Source: Yersinia rochesterensis (GTDB taxonomy: Bacteria; Pseudomonadota; Gammaproteobacteria; Enterobacterales; Enterobacteriaceae). Taken from it: a stretch of DNA of 64,000 bases. Below the pieces are notes generated by a model, which worked only from the letters and a program-made list of their open reading frames with translations, did no database searches and was not told the DNA's origin. Location: positions 2,232,001-2,296,000 of the forward strand of contig NZ_CP032482.1 in NCBI RefSeq assembly GCF_003600645.1, given 5' to 3'. A program made the translations under genes and the position numbers. Below, piece after piece: positions 44,728 through 55,633 of this stretch (the first letter of the stretch is position 1; every line of letters begins with the position of its first letter).

Positions 44728-45699
44728 ATGGACAGAATTGATGCAATGCGCGTGTTTATCAGAGTAGTGGAACAGCGCAGTTTTACCCAAACCGCACAAG
44801 ACTTAAATTTACCTCGATCTAGTGTGACGGATGCAGTTAAGCAGCTTGAAAAACGCTTAAATGTCCGCTTATTGCAACGCACTACCCGGCATGTCAGTCC
44901 GACACTGGATGGGGAAGCTTACTACCAGCGCTGCCTGCAAATTATTGCTGATATAGAAGATGCTGAAATGGCGTTTGCTAATGCTAAGCCACGGGGCTTA
45001 CTGAGAATCGATGTACAAGGCACCTTGGCTCGCCATTTTGTATTACCACAACTACCTGATTTTATAGCACAATATCCCGATATCGAATTATTTATCAGCG
45101 AAGGAGATAGGCTAGTTGATTTGATTCGTGAAGGCTTTGACGGCGTATTGCGTGTCGGTAATTTGCAAGACAGTGATATGGTGGCCCGCCGCGTGGCACT
45201 GCTACCACAGGTAACTTGTGCTGCACCGCGCTATTTGCAACAACATGGAACACCACTCACACCTAATGAGTTAGCCGGGCATCAAATGGTAGGGTTTCGT
45301 TCCAGTGCGACTGGCGGATTAATGCCATTAGAATTTTGTATCAGCACGCAATCTCAGCCCTCCGCCAGGAAAAAGCTTTCATATCAACGGCCACAGCCCT
45401 ATTTATCAGCTAAAGTTCAAGATATGAAAGTTCAAAATGTGAAATTACCGGCGGTTCTATCCGTTAGTGGCGCAGAAAGTTTTGTGGCTGCCGCACGGCT
45501 GGCATTAGGGATCATTCAGGTACCACGTTATCACATCGAATCAGACTTACGTGCCGGAACACTGATTGATATTCTCCCAGAATATGCCCCGCCCCCCATG
45601 CCGGTTTCTTTTCTGTATCCACGTAATCGACAATTGTCACCACGGGTGCGTATTTTCAGTGACTGGCTGAACCAAGTATTCCTGAAAGCATTTTCCTGA
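44728..45699 (+). CDS. LysR-family transcriptional regulator
   Basis: 323 residues. N-terminal winged helix (MRVFIRVVEQRSFTQTAQDL, PRSSVTDAVKQLEKRLNVRL) and C-terminal effector domain (~90-300). It belongs to the group with RTTRHVSPTLDGEAYYQRC. A hydrophilic insertion around residues 210-245, with the near-repeat KVQDMKVQNVK, is longer than usual. It is expected to control the divergent SDR gene and itself. Confidence 0.88.
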   Translation: MDRIDAMRVFIRVVEQRSFTQTAQDLNLPRSSVTDAVKQLEKRLNVRLLQRTTRHVSPTLDGEAYYQRCLQIIADIEDAEMAFANAKPRGLLRIDVQGTLARHFVLPQLPDFIAQYPDIELFISEGDRLVDLIREGFDGVLRVGNLQDSDMVARRVALLPQVTCAAPRYLQQHGTPLTPNELAGHQMVGFRSSATGGLMPLEFCISTQSQPSARKKLSYQRPQPYLSAKVQDMKVQNVKLPAVLSVSGAESFVAAARLALGIIQVPRYHIESDLRAGTLIDILPEYAPPPMPVSFLYPRNRQLSPRVRIFSDWLNQVFLKAFS

Positions 45700-45740
45700 C
45701 AATAATATCTCCTTGAAAGGCGATGCTGCTGACACCATAA

Positions 45741-45766
45741 GCAGCCGAGCTAGCCAGCTCGGCTGC
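45741..45766. terminator. Hairpin between convergent lysR-type gene and sbmC
   Basis: Perfect 11-bp stem GCAGCCGAGCT / AGCTCGGCTGC with a 4-nt loop in the gap between the two stop codons. No strong T-run follows, so termination efficiency is uncertain. Confidence 0.6.
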
Positions 45767-45778
45767 AACGCTAATTTA

Positions 45779-46255
45779 TTAGTCTTTTTCAACGGATTGA
45801 TAGATATCGATATCAAAATAGCCGTCACTTCTGCCGTCATTGAGGTAAACCTCATAACAAGCGCCCTCGGCTGGGTGATAGCCACTTTGTGGTAAATGTT
45901 GGTGATACAATTCTCCCCAAGCTTTAGCATAACCATCATCATCATCCGTTACTCGGGTGTGATACACCGCATATAGACCTGAGGGGATCACCTGTAACTC
46001 CAACTGGCCGCGAAGTTCTACTGGTAAGACATAGTCATCAGCGACAGATAAGGATACATCAGCCCGTAACTCAGCCGGTGGATTGGTTTCTGGGTTATCC
46101 CAGTAAAGTGCTAACCAATCTTTTCCTGGAATTTGGTGCTGGGTATAAAGTGATGATAGTTGGTCAAATCCTTTCGGGATGGTCTCGTGATAAGGCCCAA
46201 CAACTCGGATACCCACAATCTTTTTCGATTCTTTTTCGACTATCTTGAATGTCAT
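45779..46255 (-). CDS. sbmC: SbmC/GyrI-like DNA gyrase inhibitor
   Basis: 158 residues from ATG 46255 (GAGGT six bases upstream; E. coli SbmC 157). It follows the E. coli protein in pattern: GIRVVGPYHETIPKGFDQL, WLALYWDNPE, LRADVSLSV, CYEVYLNDG..DGYFDIDIY. SbmC binds gyrase and counters gyrase poisons, and is induced by DNA damage. A consensus LexA box lies 67 bp upstream. Confidence 0.88.
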   Translation of the reverse strand: MTFKIVEKESKKIVGIRVVGPYHETIPKGFDQLSSLYTQHQIPGKDWLALYWDNPETNPPAELRADVSLSVADDYVLPVELRGQLELQVIPSGLYAVYHTRVTDDDDGYAKAWGELYHQHLPQSGYHPAEGACYEVYLNDGRSDGYFDIDIYQSVEKD

Positions 46256-46321
46256 ATCGCTACCTCGACTCAATGGTTTTAATAAAAACTAAGTGACTAA
46301 AGATACGAACCCACGCCATAA

Positions 46322-46337
46322 CTGTACATTCATACAG
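46322..46337. promoter_or_regulatory. LexA (SOS) box upstream of sbmC
   Basis: CTGTACATTCATACAG fits CTGT-N8-ACAG exactly, 67 bp upstream of the sbmC ATG, in the gap after the DUF523 gene. E. coli sbmC is also in the SOS regulon. Confidence 0.88.
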
Positions 46338-46362
46338 TATAGCGGGATTTAATGACATTTGA

Positions 46363-46947
46363 TTAGTTTTTAACCTTGATTTGCGAACTGTTTCGCAAAA
46401 AATCATCTGCTTGTTCAAGTTGAAGATGACTGAATATCTTGATCCCGTGACGACGCAGTAAAGCTGTTGTCACTCCCTGTCCTGCGCGTTGAGTACCATT
46501 AAAATTGCCATCATAGATACGGCTACTACCACAAGATGGGCTACCTTCAGTCAGAATGGCCAATGTGCACTGATGTTTTTGAGCCAATTCCAAGGATTGA
46601 TAAACCCCTTGCAGAAATTCCCGGCTGACATCATTACCCCATTGCTCAATCACCCGCGCCTGCCCCTGTAATACCGCCTCGCCATTACCTTGCTGAATTT
46701 CTGCTGGTGGGCGTGGCACCGGCATTCCTGCGGCTAATTCTGGACAAATTAGCACCAGTCGTCCTTCATCCTGCCAGCGCTGAATAATTTCATCATGAAC
46801 AGACAGAGCGCTGCCGTTATAACGGACAGGTTTCCCCATCAAGCAGGCACTGATCAGGATACGCGCAGGTTTGGATTCCACGAGATTTTCAACCTTACTA
46901 TTGTGTGATAAATGAATTAGTGATGAATTAAAAATAACTATAGCCAT
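46363..46947 (-). CDS. DUF523-family protein (TudS-like)
   Basis: 194 residues if translated from 46947, or 172 from the GTG at 46881, where similarity to the family begins (ESKPARILISACLMGKPVRYNG). Three conserved cysteines occur in SACLMG (C35), LICPELAAG (C68) and EGSPSCGSSRIYDG (C139). In TudS, a characterised DUF523 thiouracil desulfurase, cysteines in these places hold a [4Fe-4S] cluster. It may act on thiolated nucleobases. Upstream of sbmC on the same strand. Confidence 0.75.
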   Translation of the reverse strand: MAIVIFNSSLIHLSHNSKVENLVESKPARILISACLMGKPVRYNGSALSVHDEIIQRWQDEGRLVLICPELAAGMPVPRPPAEIQQGNGEAVLQGQARVIEQWGNDVSREFLQGVYQSLELAQKHQCTLAILTEGSPSCGSSRIYDGNFNGTQRAGQGVTTALLRRHGIKIFSHLQLEQADDFLRNSSQIKVKN

Positions 46948-47038
46948 CGATAATAACCAATTAATAGTGGCCAGTCATAAACTCAGAAAATAATTAACGC
47001 AAAACAGATATTTCTTGGGTTAATAAATAGAGCGCGGC

Positions 47039-47827
47039 CTATTTTGAATGGTTATAGGCGGATAAGACTTGCGGTAACAATCTCGCCAGGCGCTTTGCCC
47101 ACTGTTCCTGCCCATCGGGTTGAGTAATAAGATCCTGACGAATCTCTATTCCTACATAAGGTAAATGGCGCTGTTCCGCATGAAATGGCAAAGTGAAATC
47201 GGTTGCATCTGTCATGGCATAAGGTTGGTTAACTCCGACATTTAAGGAGCCATCTTGCTGTAAAAATGCCACTAACTGCAAAGAAAACTCAGGATTACGG
47301 TTAAATAAAGTTCCAACTTGCCACGGGCGTGAAATGTTTTTAAACGACGGGGTAAAGCTATGCATGGAAATAATGACACTGCTCTGGCCGCAATCATGGC
47401 GCTGATTAAGTGTCTGTGTAATTAAGTCATGATAAGGCTGGAATACCTCATTTCGACGGGCTTGTGCCTCTTCTACCGTGACACCAATATTGCGTGGTAT
47501 CCGCGTGTTTTCCGAAATTTCAGGAATAGAGCTGGCGATACCCGGCGTGCGGTTACAATCAATCACTAAGCGCGAGTAACGCTGATGAATCAATGTTGCA
47601 TCCAAATATTGGCTAAGTAATTGCGCGGTAGCCAATGAGCCAATATCCCAACCAATATGGCGGTCAATTTCCCCGGCGGGTAACCCCAAATCCCCAAGTT
47701 GGGCGGGAATACGCTGCCCGGCATGGTCTGCCAGCAAGATAAAAGGTGAACGGCTCTCTGGGCGTTCAATGGCCGCAGCCGGAGGTTCGCCATCACGTAA
47801 TAAAGGAATCAAAGTGACATTGGACAT
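47039..47827 (-). CDS. N-formylglutamate amidohydrolase family protein
   Basis: 262 residues. It has FILLADHAGQRIPAQLGDLG (first zinc histidine), DIGSLATAQLLSQYLD, LVIDCNRTPG, VIISMHSFTP (second histidine) and GTLFNRNPE, then VGIEIRQDLI. The enzyme class releases formate from N-formylglutamate at the end of histidine breakdown, but no hut genes are near, so a related N-acyl amino acid is possible. Divergent from ogt. Confidence 0.82.
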   Translation of the reverse strand: MSNVTLIPLLRDGEPPAAAIERPESRSPFILLADHAGQRIPAQLGDLGLPAGEIDRHIGWDIGSLATAQLLSQYLDATLIHQRYSRLVIDCNRTPGIASSIPEISENTRIPRNIGVTVEEAQARRNEVFQPYHDLITQTLNQRHDCGQSSVIISMHSFTPSFKNISRPWQVGTLFNRNPEFSLQLVAFLQQDGSLNVGVNQPYAMTDATDFTLPFHAEQRHLPYVGIEIRQDLITQPDGQEQWAKRLARLLPQVLSAYNHSK

Positions 47828-48069
47828 GAATTGAATACCTGATAAGAATGGATTTCGTAAATAACAGACTTTTATCCTAGCGGCTTATCCTTACTTCGCA
47901 CACCCCGACCTTATACTTAAACTTTATGGTTTATGCGATTAGCCCCGCAATAACAGCAGGTTTTTACTTTTCGTTCCTGATAGTCATCTATTGATGTTAT
48001 TTTTCATGTAATAATCTTCAGTAAATATTTATTTGTACTTAACCCGTGGTAGCAAAGTCGTGGAGAACT

Positions 48070-48588
48070 ATGGAAACGTTTTTAATTGATCGGATGGCAA
48101 CCCCACAGGGTGAACTGTTGTTAATTGCAGACGAAGAAAACCGGCTACGCGCCATTGATTGGACGGATCATTATGAGCGCCTGATGAAACTGCTACGCAA
48201 TCATTACGGCACCAATACCTTTACCCTAGTGGAAAAACGGAATCCCGGTGGGTTAAGTGACAGCATGCAGCGCTATTTTGCTGGTGAGCTGAGTATTATA
48301 GATAATTTACCCGTAAAAACAGCCGGGACTGACTTTCAGCGCCAGGTTTGGGAACAACTGCGTAAAATCCCTTGTGGTGAAACCATTACTTATGGCGAAT
48401 TAGCAAAACGCATTAACCGCCCCACAGCTTCGCGGGCTGTAGGGATGGCTAATGGCTTGAATCCCATTTCAATTGTTGTCCCTTGCCATAGAGTCATTGG
48501 GCAGCAAGGTGCATTGACTGGCTATGCCGGTGGTGTCGAGCGAAAACGCTGGCTATTAATGCATGAGGGCTATCTTTTAGTACGCTAA
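48070..48588 (+). CDS. ogt: Methylated-DNA-protein cysteine methyltransferase Ogt
   Basis: 172-residue repair protein that takes alkyl groups from O6-alkylguanine in DNA onto its own cysteine. The active-site signature VVPCHRVIGQQGALTGYAGG is intact, preceded by FQRQVWEQLRKIPCGETITYG and the DNA-binding NRPTASRAVGMAN. ATG 48070 (GGAG upstream) gives the E. coli length (171). It is followed by fnr in the same direction, as in E. coli. Confidence 0.96.
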   Translation: METFLIDRMATPQGELLLIADEENRLRAIDWTDHYERLMKLLRNHYGTNTFTLVEKRNPGGLSDSMQRYFAGELSIIDNLPVKTAGTDFQRQVWEQLRKIPCGETITYGELAKRINRPTASRAVGMANGLNPISIVVPCHRVIGQQGALTGYAGGVERKRWLLMHEGYLLVR

Positions 48589-48628
48589 CTATTCTTGCTC
48601 TTATCAGACGCAAGAAAAGATGTTAAAA

Positions 48629-48642
48629 TTGACGCATATCAA
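48629..48642 (+). promoter_or_regulatory. FNR box upstream of fnr (autoregulation)
   Basis: TTGACGCATATCAA differs by one base from TTGAT-N4-ATCAA and lies 18 bp upstream of the fnr start codon, where it would let FNR repress its own gene, as known in E. coli. Confidence 0.8.
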
Positions 48643-48660
48643 TATTATTGGGAATACCCT

Positions 48661-49413
48661 ATGATCCCGGAAAAACGCGTAATCCGACGTATTCAGTCTG
48701 GTGGTTGTGCAATCCATTGTCAGGATTGCAGTATCAGCCAGCTCTGTATTCCATTTACTTTGAATGAAAACGAGCTGGATCAGCTCGACAATATCATTGA
48801 AAGAAAAAAACCTATTCAGAAAGGACAGGCGCTGTTTAAAGCAGGTGATGAGCTTAAATCACTGTATGCCATCCGTTCCGGGACCATCAAAAGTTACACC
48901 ATTACCGAAGAAGGTGATGAGCAAATTACCGGTTTCCATTTGGCGGGCGATTTAGTCGGTTTTGATGCCATCAGTAACCTACAGCATCCAAGCTTTGCGC
49001 AAGCTCTCGAAACATCAATGGTTTGCGAAATCCCATTTGATACACTGGATGACTTATCCGGCAAAATGCCAAATTTGCGCCAACAGATGATGCGTCTAAT
49101 GAGTGGTGAGATCAAAGGTGATCAAGACATGATTTTACTGCTTTCTAAAAAGAATGCAGAAGAGCGTCTGGCGGCCTTTATTTATAATCTCTCTCGCCGT
49201 TTTGCTCAGCGCGGTTTCTCACCACGTGAATTCCGTCTCACCATGACTCGTGGTGACATCGGCAACTATTTGGGTCTGACGGTAGAAACTATCAGCCGTT
49301 TGTTGGGTCGTTTCCAGAAAAGCGATATTCTGAGTGTGAAAGGTAAATATATAACTATCGAGAATACCGAAGCACTGGCTAAGCTGGCGGGTAACCCAAG
49401 ACCTAGTCTGTAA
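48661..49413 (+). CDS. fnr: FNR, oxygen-sensing transcription regulator
   Basis: 250 residues, the E. coli length. The [4Fe-4S] ligands sit in [16 protein letters not shown] (C20, C23, C29) and in SMVCEIPF (C122). A CRP-type cyclic-nucleotide fold follows, then the recognition helix [15 protein letters not shown], whose ExxSR contacts TTGAT. FNR dimerises without oxygen and switches genes to anaerobic metabolism. I start at ATG 48661; the upstream open frame is not conserved. Confidence 0.98.
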   Translation: MIPEKRVIRRIQSGGCAIHCQDCSISQLCIPFTLNENELDQLDNIIERKKPIQKGQALFKAGDELKSLYAIRSGTIKSYTITEEGDEQITGFHLAGDLVGFDAISNLQHPSFAQALETSMVCEIPFDTLDDLSGKMPNLRQQMMRLMSGEIKGDQDMILLLSKKNAEERLAAFIYNLSRRFAQRGFSPREFRLTMTRGDIGNYLGLTVETISRLLGRFQKSDILSVKGKYITIENTEALAKLAGNPRPSL

Positions 49414-49458
49414 TTTCCATACCCACCAGGTTTCAATATGCAGAGTGAGTCTCAAGGA

Positions 49459-49557
49459 GGAGGCTCATAAATCCGGCGAGCATACTCCCGTCAGTGATTC
49501 GGAGGATTAAGGGCAACCAATACACCTACAACTCTAAAGCTGATTGATATATTATTG
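49459..49557 (-). repeat. Possible degenerate copy of the ~130-bp intergenic repeat
   Basis: In the fnr-uspE gap the order GGAGGAGGCTCATAAATCC, GGCGAGCAT, GTGATTCGG, GGGCAACCAATACACCT resembles, with many changes, the repeat copy at 57603-57734. The match is partial and only visual. Confidence 0.25.
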
Positions 49558-49647
49558 CTCTGGTTCGTTCTCTCACCTGTCCTCTTTCACTTTCATGGTT
49601 TACTCTTTAACTAACATACTGTTAATTCACGGTTGTAAGGAGACTCT

Positions 49648-50604
49648 ATGGCAAAGTATCAGAATATTCTGGTTGCTATTGACCCCAATCAGGATGATCA
49701 ACCTGCATTAAGACGTGCAGTCTATCTTGTGCGGCGCAACGGCGGCACAATCAAAGCATTTTTAGCTATTTATGACTTGTCTTATGACATGACCACCCTG
49801 CTGTCACCCGATGAGCGCACCGCTATGCGCAAAGGGGTTATCAGCCAACGCTCAGCTTGGATAAACGAGCAGTGCCGATTTTATCTTGATGAAGGGATAC
49901 CGATTGAAATCAAAGTGGTATGGCACAATCGGCCCTACGAAGCCATTATTCAGGAAGTCCTGAAATTTAAACACGATTTATTGCTAAAAATGGCACATCA
50001 GCATGACCGCCTGGAGTCTATTATCTTCACCCCGACTGACTGGCATTTATTGCGCAAATGTCCCTGCCCGGTGTGGATGGTAAAAGACCAACCTTGGCCG
50101 GAGGGTGGCACGGCACTGGTGGCCGTCAACCTCTCAAGTGAAGACCCGCTGCATGACCCACTCAATTTACGTTTAGTGAAAGAAACCCGAGAACTTGCTG
50201 AAAATCTCAACCAAACTCAAGTGCACTTGATTAGCGCCTATCCGGTCACTCCCATTAATATCGCCATCGAGTTACCTGATTTTGATCCGAGTGTTTATAA
50301 CGATGCTATTCGCGGTCAGCATTTGGTCGCAATGAAAGCACTGCGCCAGCAGTTTGGTATTGATGAAAAATTCACTCATGTAGAAAAAGGTTTACCCGAA
50401 GAGGTGATTCCTGACCTCGCTGAACATTTACGCGCTGGGGTGGTGGTTTTAGGTACTTTGGGGCGTACAGGGCTATCTGCCGCCTTTATCGGGAATACCA
50501 CAGAACATGTGATCGATCATCTTAAATGTGATTTATTAGCGATTAAACCGGAAGGTTTTACTTGCCCGGTGGAAAGCAATGAAGATCAAAATGATGTCGA
50601 ATAA
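49648..50604 (+). CDS. uspE: Universal stress protein UspE
   Basis: 318-residue cytoplasmic protein made of two Usp domains in tandem (~1-150 and ~155-305). Domain ends carry [10 protein letters not shown] and [20 protein letters not shown], with the G-2x-G-9x-G(S/T) type nucleotide motif in the second. UspE is implicated in DNA damage resistance, motility and adhesion. The fnr-uspE order is as in E. coli. AAGGAG lies upstream of the ATG. Confidence 0.96.
   Translation: MAKYQNILVAIDPNQDDQPALRRAVYLVRRNGGTIKAFLAIYDLSYDMTTLLSPDERTAMRKGVISQRSAWINEQCRFYLDEGIPIEIKVVWHNRPYEAIIQEVLKFKHDLLLKMAHQHDRLESIIFTPTDWHLLRKCPCPVWMVKDQPWPEGGTALVAVNLSSEDPLHDPLNLRLVKETRELAENLNQTQVHLISAYPVTPINIAIELPDFDPSVYNDAIRGQHLVAMKALRQQFGIDEKFTHVEKGLPEEVIPDLAEHLRAGVVVLGTLGRTGLSAAFIGNTTEHVIDHLKCDLLAIKPEGFTCPVESNEDQNDVE
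50062..50069 (-). other. KOPS octamer within uspE, points left toward dif
   Basis: CCCTGCCC on the plus strand (GGGCAGGG on the minus strand), oriented toward dif 46 kb away. Confidence 0.5.
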
Positions 50605-50641
50605 CTCCCTTTCTCACGCGCTATTCTGATTAAATCCAAAG

Positions 50642-50667
50642 AAAAGGGCCACCGAGGTGGCCCTTAA
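50642..50667. terminator. Bidirectional terminator between uspE and pntB
   Basis: Perfect 10-bp stem AAGGGCCACC / GGTGGCCCTT with a 2-nt center, flanked by A-rich and T-bearing sides between convergent genes. Confidence 0.8.
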
Positions 50668-50685
50668 TCAAAGACTACTGCGCCA

Positions 50686-52077
50686 TTACAACGCGCGTAA
50701 AATGGCTTCTACGCTGTCTTTGGCATCGCCAAATAACATTTGAGTATTGTCTTTGAAGAACAATGGGTTTTGTACGCCCGCATAGCCGGTGTTCATTGAC
50801 CGTTTAAAGGCAATAACATTTTGCGCTTTCCACACTTCCAACACTGGCATACCTGCAATGGGGCTGCGAGGATCTTCAAGTGCGGCAGGGTTTACCGTGT
50901 CGTTAGCACCAATAACCAGCACGACGTCAGTGCTTGGGAAATCATCATTGATTTCATCCATTTCCAACACCACATCGTAAGGTACTTTGGCTTCAGCCAA
51001 TAACACATTCATATGGCCTGGTAAGCGCCCTGCTACTGGGTGAATACCAAAACGTACTTTGATCCCCCGAGCTTGCAGTTTTGCTGTAATGTCAGCCACC
51101 GGATATTGTGCCTGTGCCACCGCCATACCATATCCAGGAGTGATGATGACAGAGCTAGCATTTTTCAGCAGCTCAGCCACTTCTTCCGCGTTAGTTTCAC
51201 GGTATTCACCCATTTCTTCAGCATCACCGGTAGAAGATCCATCGGTACCAAAGCCACCGGCAATCACGCTAATGAACGAACGATTCATCGCTTTACACAT
51301 GATGTACGACAGGATGGCACCGGAAGAACCCACTAACGCACCGGTTACAATCAGCAAGTCATTGCTGAGCATGAAGCCTGCGGCCGCTGCGGCCCAACCG
51401 GAGTAGGAGTTCAGCATCGAAACCACAACCGGCATATCAGCACCACCGATGGATGCCACCAGATGCCAACCGAAGCCCAAAGCAATCACGGTCATCAATA
51501 GCAGTGCGACCACTTGTAGGGCCACGCTATCTGTCTTGACGAACATAATCATCAGCAGGAATGAAACAACCAGCGCCACCAGATTTAACTTATGGCGTTG
51601 TGGCAGCATCAGCGGTTTGGATGAGATAATCCCGCGTAACTTACCAAAGGCAACAATTGAACCGGTAAATGTTACCGCCCCGATAAAGATCCCCAAGAAC
51701 ACTTCGGTCAGATGGATATTCACCATCACCGCATCCATGACCACGGTGCCATGATCCAGATAGCTATTAAAGCCAACCAGAACCGCCGCCAGACCCACGA
51801 AACTGTGCAGAATAGCCACCAGTTCCGGCATTTCGGTCATTTCGACTTTCTTCGCCAGATAAATACCAATTGCCCCACCAATCACCATGGCAATGATAAT
51901 CCAGGCAACATTCCCTGAATCTGGCCCCAGAATGGTCGCGATAAGTGCGATGGCCATACCGGTCACACCGAAAGTGTTACCTTGTTTGGATGTTTCGTGG
52001 CGCGACAGCCCAGCCAAACTGAAAATAAATAAAATCGCAGCAACTATGTACGCAGCTGTAACGAGACCACTAGACAT
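50686..52077 (-). CDS. pntB: Proton-translocating NAD(P) transhydrogenase, beta subunit
   Basis: 463 residues. The N-terminal part has eight or so membrane helices ([20 protein letters not shown] onward) forming the proton channel. The C-terminal ~180 residues form the cytoplasmic NADP(H) domain ([51 protein letters not shown]). With PntA it makes NADPH from NADH using the proton gradient. It is separated from pntA by 186 bp containing a repeat element, unlike the tight E. coli operon. Confidence 0.97.
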   Translation of the reverse strand: MSSGLVTAAYIVAAILFIFSLAGLSRHETSKQGNTFGVTGMAIALIATILGPDSGNVAWIIIAMVIGGAIGIYLAKKVEMTEMPELVAILHSFVGLAAVLVGFNSYLDHGTVVMDAVMVNIHLTEVFLGIFIGAVTFTGSIVAFGKLRGIISSKPLMLPQRHKLNLVALVVSFLLMIMFVKTDSVALQVVALLLMTVIALGFGWHLVASIGGADMPVVVSMLNSYSGWAAAAAGFMLSNDLLIVTGALVGSSGAILSYIMCKAMNRSFISVIAGGFGTDGSSTGDAEEMGEYRETNAEEVAELLKNASSVIITPGYGMAVAQAQYPVADITAKLQARGIKVRFGIHPVAGRLPGHMNVLLAEAKVPYDVVLEMDEINDDFPSTDVVLVIGANDTVNPAALEDPRSPIAGMPVLEVWKAQNVIAFKRSMNTGYAGVQNPLFFKDNTQMLFGDAKDSVEAILRAL

Positions 52078-52109
52078 CAGTTACCCCTTCATTCTTATAA
52101 GTCATGGTG

Positions 52110-52237
52110 TTATACCTGTCATACTTCAAGCTGCATGTGCGTTGGCTACTCTCTTTCACCCAAATCATTGACGGGCGTCAACTCATCGGGATTCATTCGC
52201 TTGCCGTCTTCCTGCAACTCGAATTATTTAGTGTATA
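52110..52237 (+). repeat. ~130-bp Yersinia-type palindromic repeat, copy 1, between pntA and pntB
   Basis: About 128 bp that aligns nearly end to end with the reverse complement of 57603-57734. Shared blocks are CATACTTCAAGCTGCATGTG, GTTGGCTAC, CTCATCGGGATTC and CTGCAACTCGAATTATTTAG. The two ends are imperfect inverted repeats of each other (TATAC ... TTC.AG.TGCA), so the RNA can fold into a long hairpin. I recognise this as a repeat type frequent in Yersinia intergenic regions. It is non-coding and transcribed inside the pntAB operon. Confidence 0.85.
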
Positions 52238-52263
52238 TATCAACTCAGTTTTCACAGGAAAAA

Positions 52264-54416
<2,153 letters not shown>

Positions 54417-55370
54417 ATGAAGCTGAAATACACGATCATCGCGTCGGCATTGCTATCACTCTCGGCGCTTTCTGCTGCACATGCGGCAAAAGAACTCACA
54501 CCAGAGCAAGCAGCAGCCATTAAACCATTTGATCGTATTACTATTACCGGCAGATTTAATGCAATTAATGAGGCCGCCGATGCTGTATCCCGTCGTGCTG
54601 ATAAATTGGGCGCTGATTCGTTCTATATTCAAGATCTCAACAGCAATGGCAATGGTGGCAACTGGCGTGTAACGGCCGATGTTTATCATAAAGATGCTGA
54701 GGAAGTGAGCAAAGAGACTCAGTATCGTATTTTTAATGGCATCAAAGAATTACCAAAAACAGAAGCCTACAGTTTACAACCTTACGATACTGTCTCTGTC
54801 AGTGGTTTCTTCCGCAGCCAGCCAGATATTAACGATGCTATTTCCAAAGCAGCAAAAGAGAAAGGTGCTTACTCTTTCTTCATCGTGCGCCAGGTTGATG
54901 CTAACCAAGGTGGCAACCAGTTCGTCACGGCGTATGTTTATAAAGAGGATGCTGCCAAACGTACCGTGCAAAGCCCTGATGTGATCCCCGCCGATTCAGA
55001 TGCTGGCCGCGCAGCACTGGCTGCTGGTGGTGCTGCGGCTGCGAATGTAGAAATTCCAGGCGTTGCTTCTTCAGGTACACCAAGTGCTGATGTGGGCCGT
55101 TTCTTTGAAACGCAATCATCCACAGGTAAGCGTTACACTGTCACGCTTAATGACGGCACTCAAATTCAAGAATTAAACAACACCACTGCCGCGCAGATGG
55201 TACCGTTTGACTCAATTACCTTCAGCGGTCACTACAACAGCATGACCGACGTTTCCCATGAAGTCGCTAAGCGCGCAGCGGCTAAAGGGGCGAAGTATTA
55301 TCATGTTACTCGCCAGTGGCAGAACCAAAGTGGTGGTAACCTGAGTGTTAGCGCTGACTTGTTTAAATAA
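54417..55370 (+). CDS. ydgH: YdgH, exported protein with three DUF1471 (YhcN/BhsA) domains
   Basis: 317 residues from ATG 54417 (AAAGGA upstream); the frame is open eight codons further. A signal peptide (MKLKYTIIASALLSLSALSA, cut after AHA) precedes three repeats of the DUF1471 fold, each ending in an aromatic-strand signature: AVSRRADKLGADSFYI, AISKAAKEKGAYSFFIV and VAKRAAAKGAKYYHVTR. A Ser/Ala-rich linker separates the second and third. Periplasmic; DUF1471 proteins are tied to stress and biofilm, exact role unknown. Confidence 0.95.
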   Translation: MKLKYTIIASALLSLSALSAAHAAKELTPEQAAAIKPFDRITITGRFNAINEAADAVSRRADKLGADSFYIQDLNSNGNGGNWRVTADVYHKDAEEVSKETQYRIFNGIKELPKTEAYSLQPYDTVSVSGFFRSQPDINDAISKAAKEKGAYSFFIVRQVDANQGGNQFVTAYVYKEDAAKRTVQSPDVIPADSDAGRAALAAGGAAAANVEIPGVASSGTPSADVGRFFETQSSTGKRYTVTLNDGTQIQELNNTTAAQMVPFDSITFSGHYNSMTDVSHEVAKRAAAKGAKYYHVTRQWQNQSGGNLSVSADLFK

Positions 55371-55391
55371 GTTTGCTGCAATCGTAATCAT

Positions 55392-55419
55392 AAGGGTAGC
55401 CATTGGCTGCCCTTTTTTT
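55392..55419 (+). terminator. Rho-independent terminator of ydgH
   Basis: Stem AAGGGTAGCC / GGCTGCCCTT with a 3-nt loop and seven T residues, 22 bp after the ydgH stop. Confidence 0.9.
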
Positions 55420-55633
55420 ATCTGTCAGCGGGGGCGATTTGCCTGATGAATTCCGACTGAATAATTTTTTGCCCAAATCGCATAACCAATCATTGCATGA
55501 TCGCCTCCCACTCCGTAAAATTGCCCGAAAATTATAGGGCTATTATCTGTCAAACATTGATAAGTTAGCCTCATATAATGCTACTTACAAGCCATTAACC
55601 ATTCATTAATACTCTAAAAACCAGGATTTATAA

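Noticed and set aside
49252..49264. GTGACATCGGCAA in fnr, resembling matS
   Set aside because: Two mismatches in the right half-site; the sequence encodes the conserved GDIGN of FNR.
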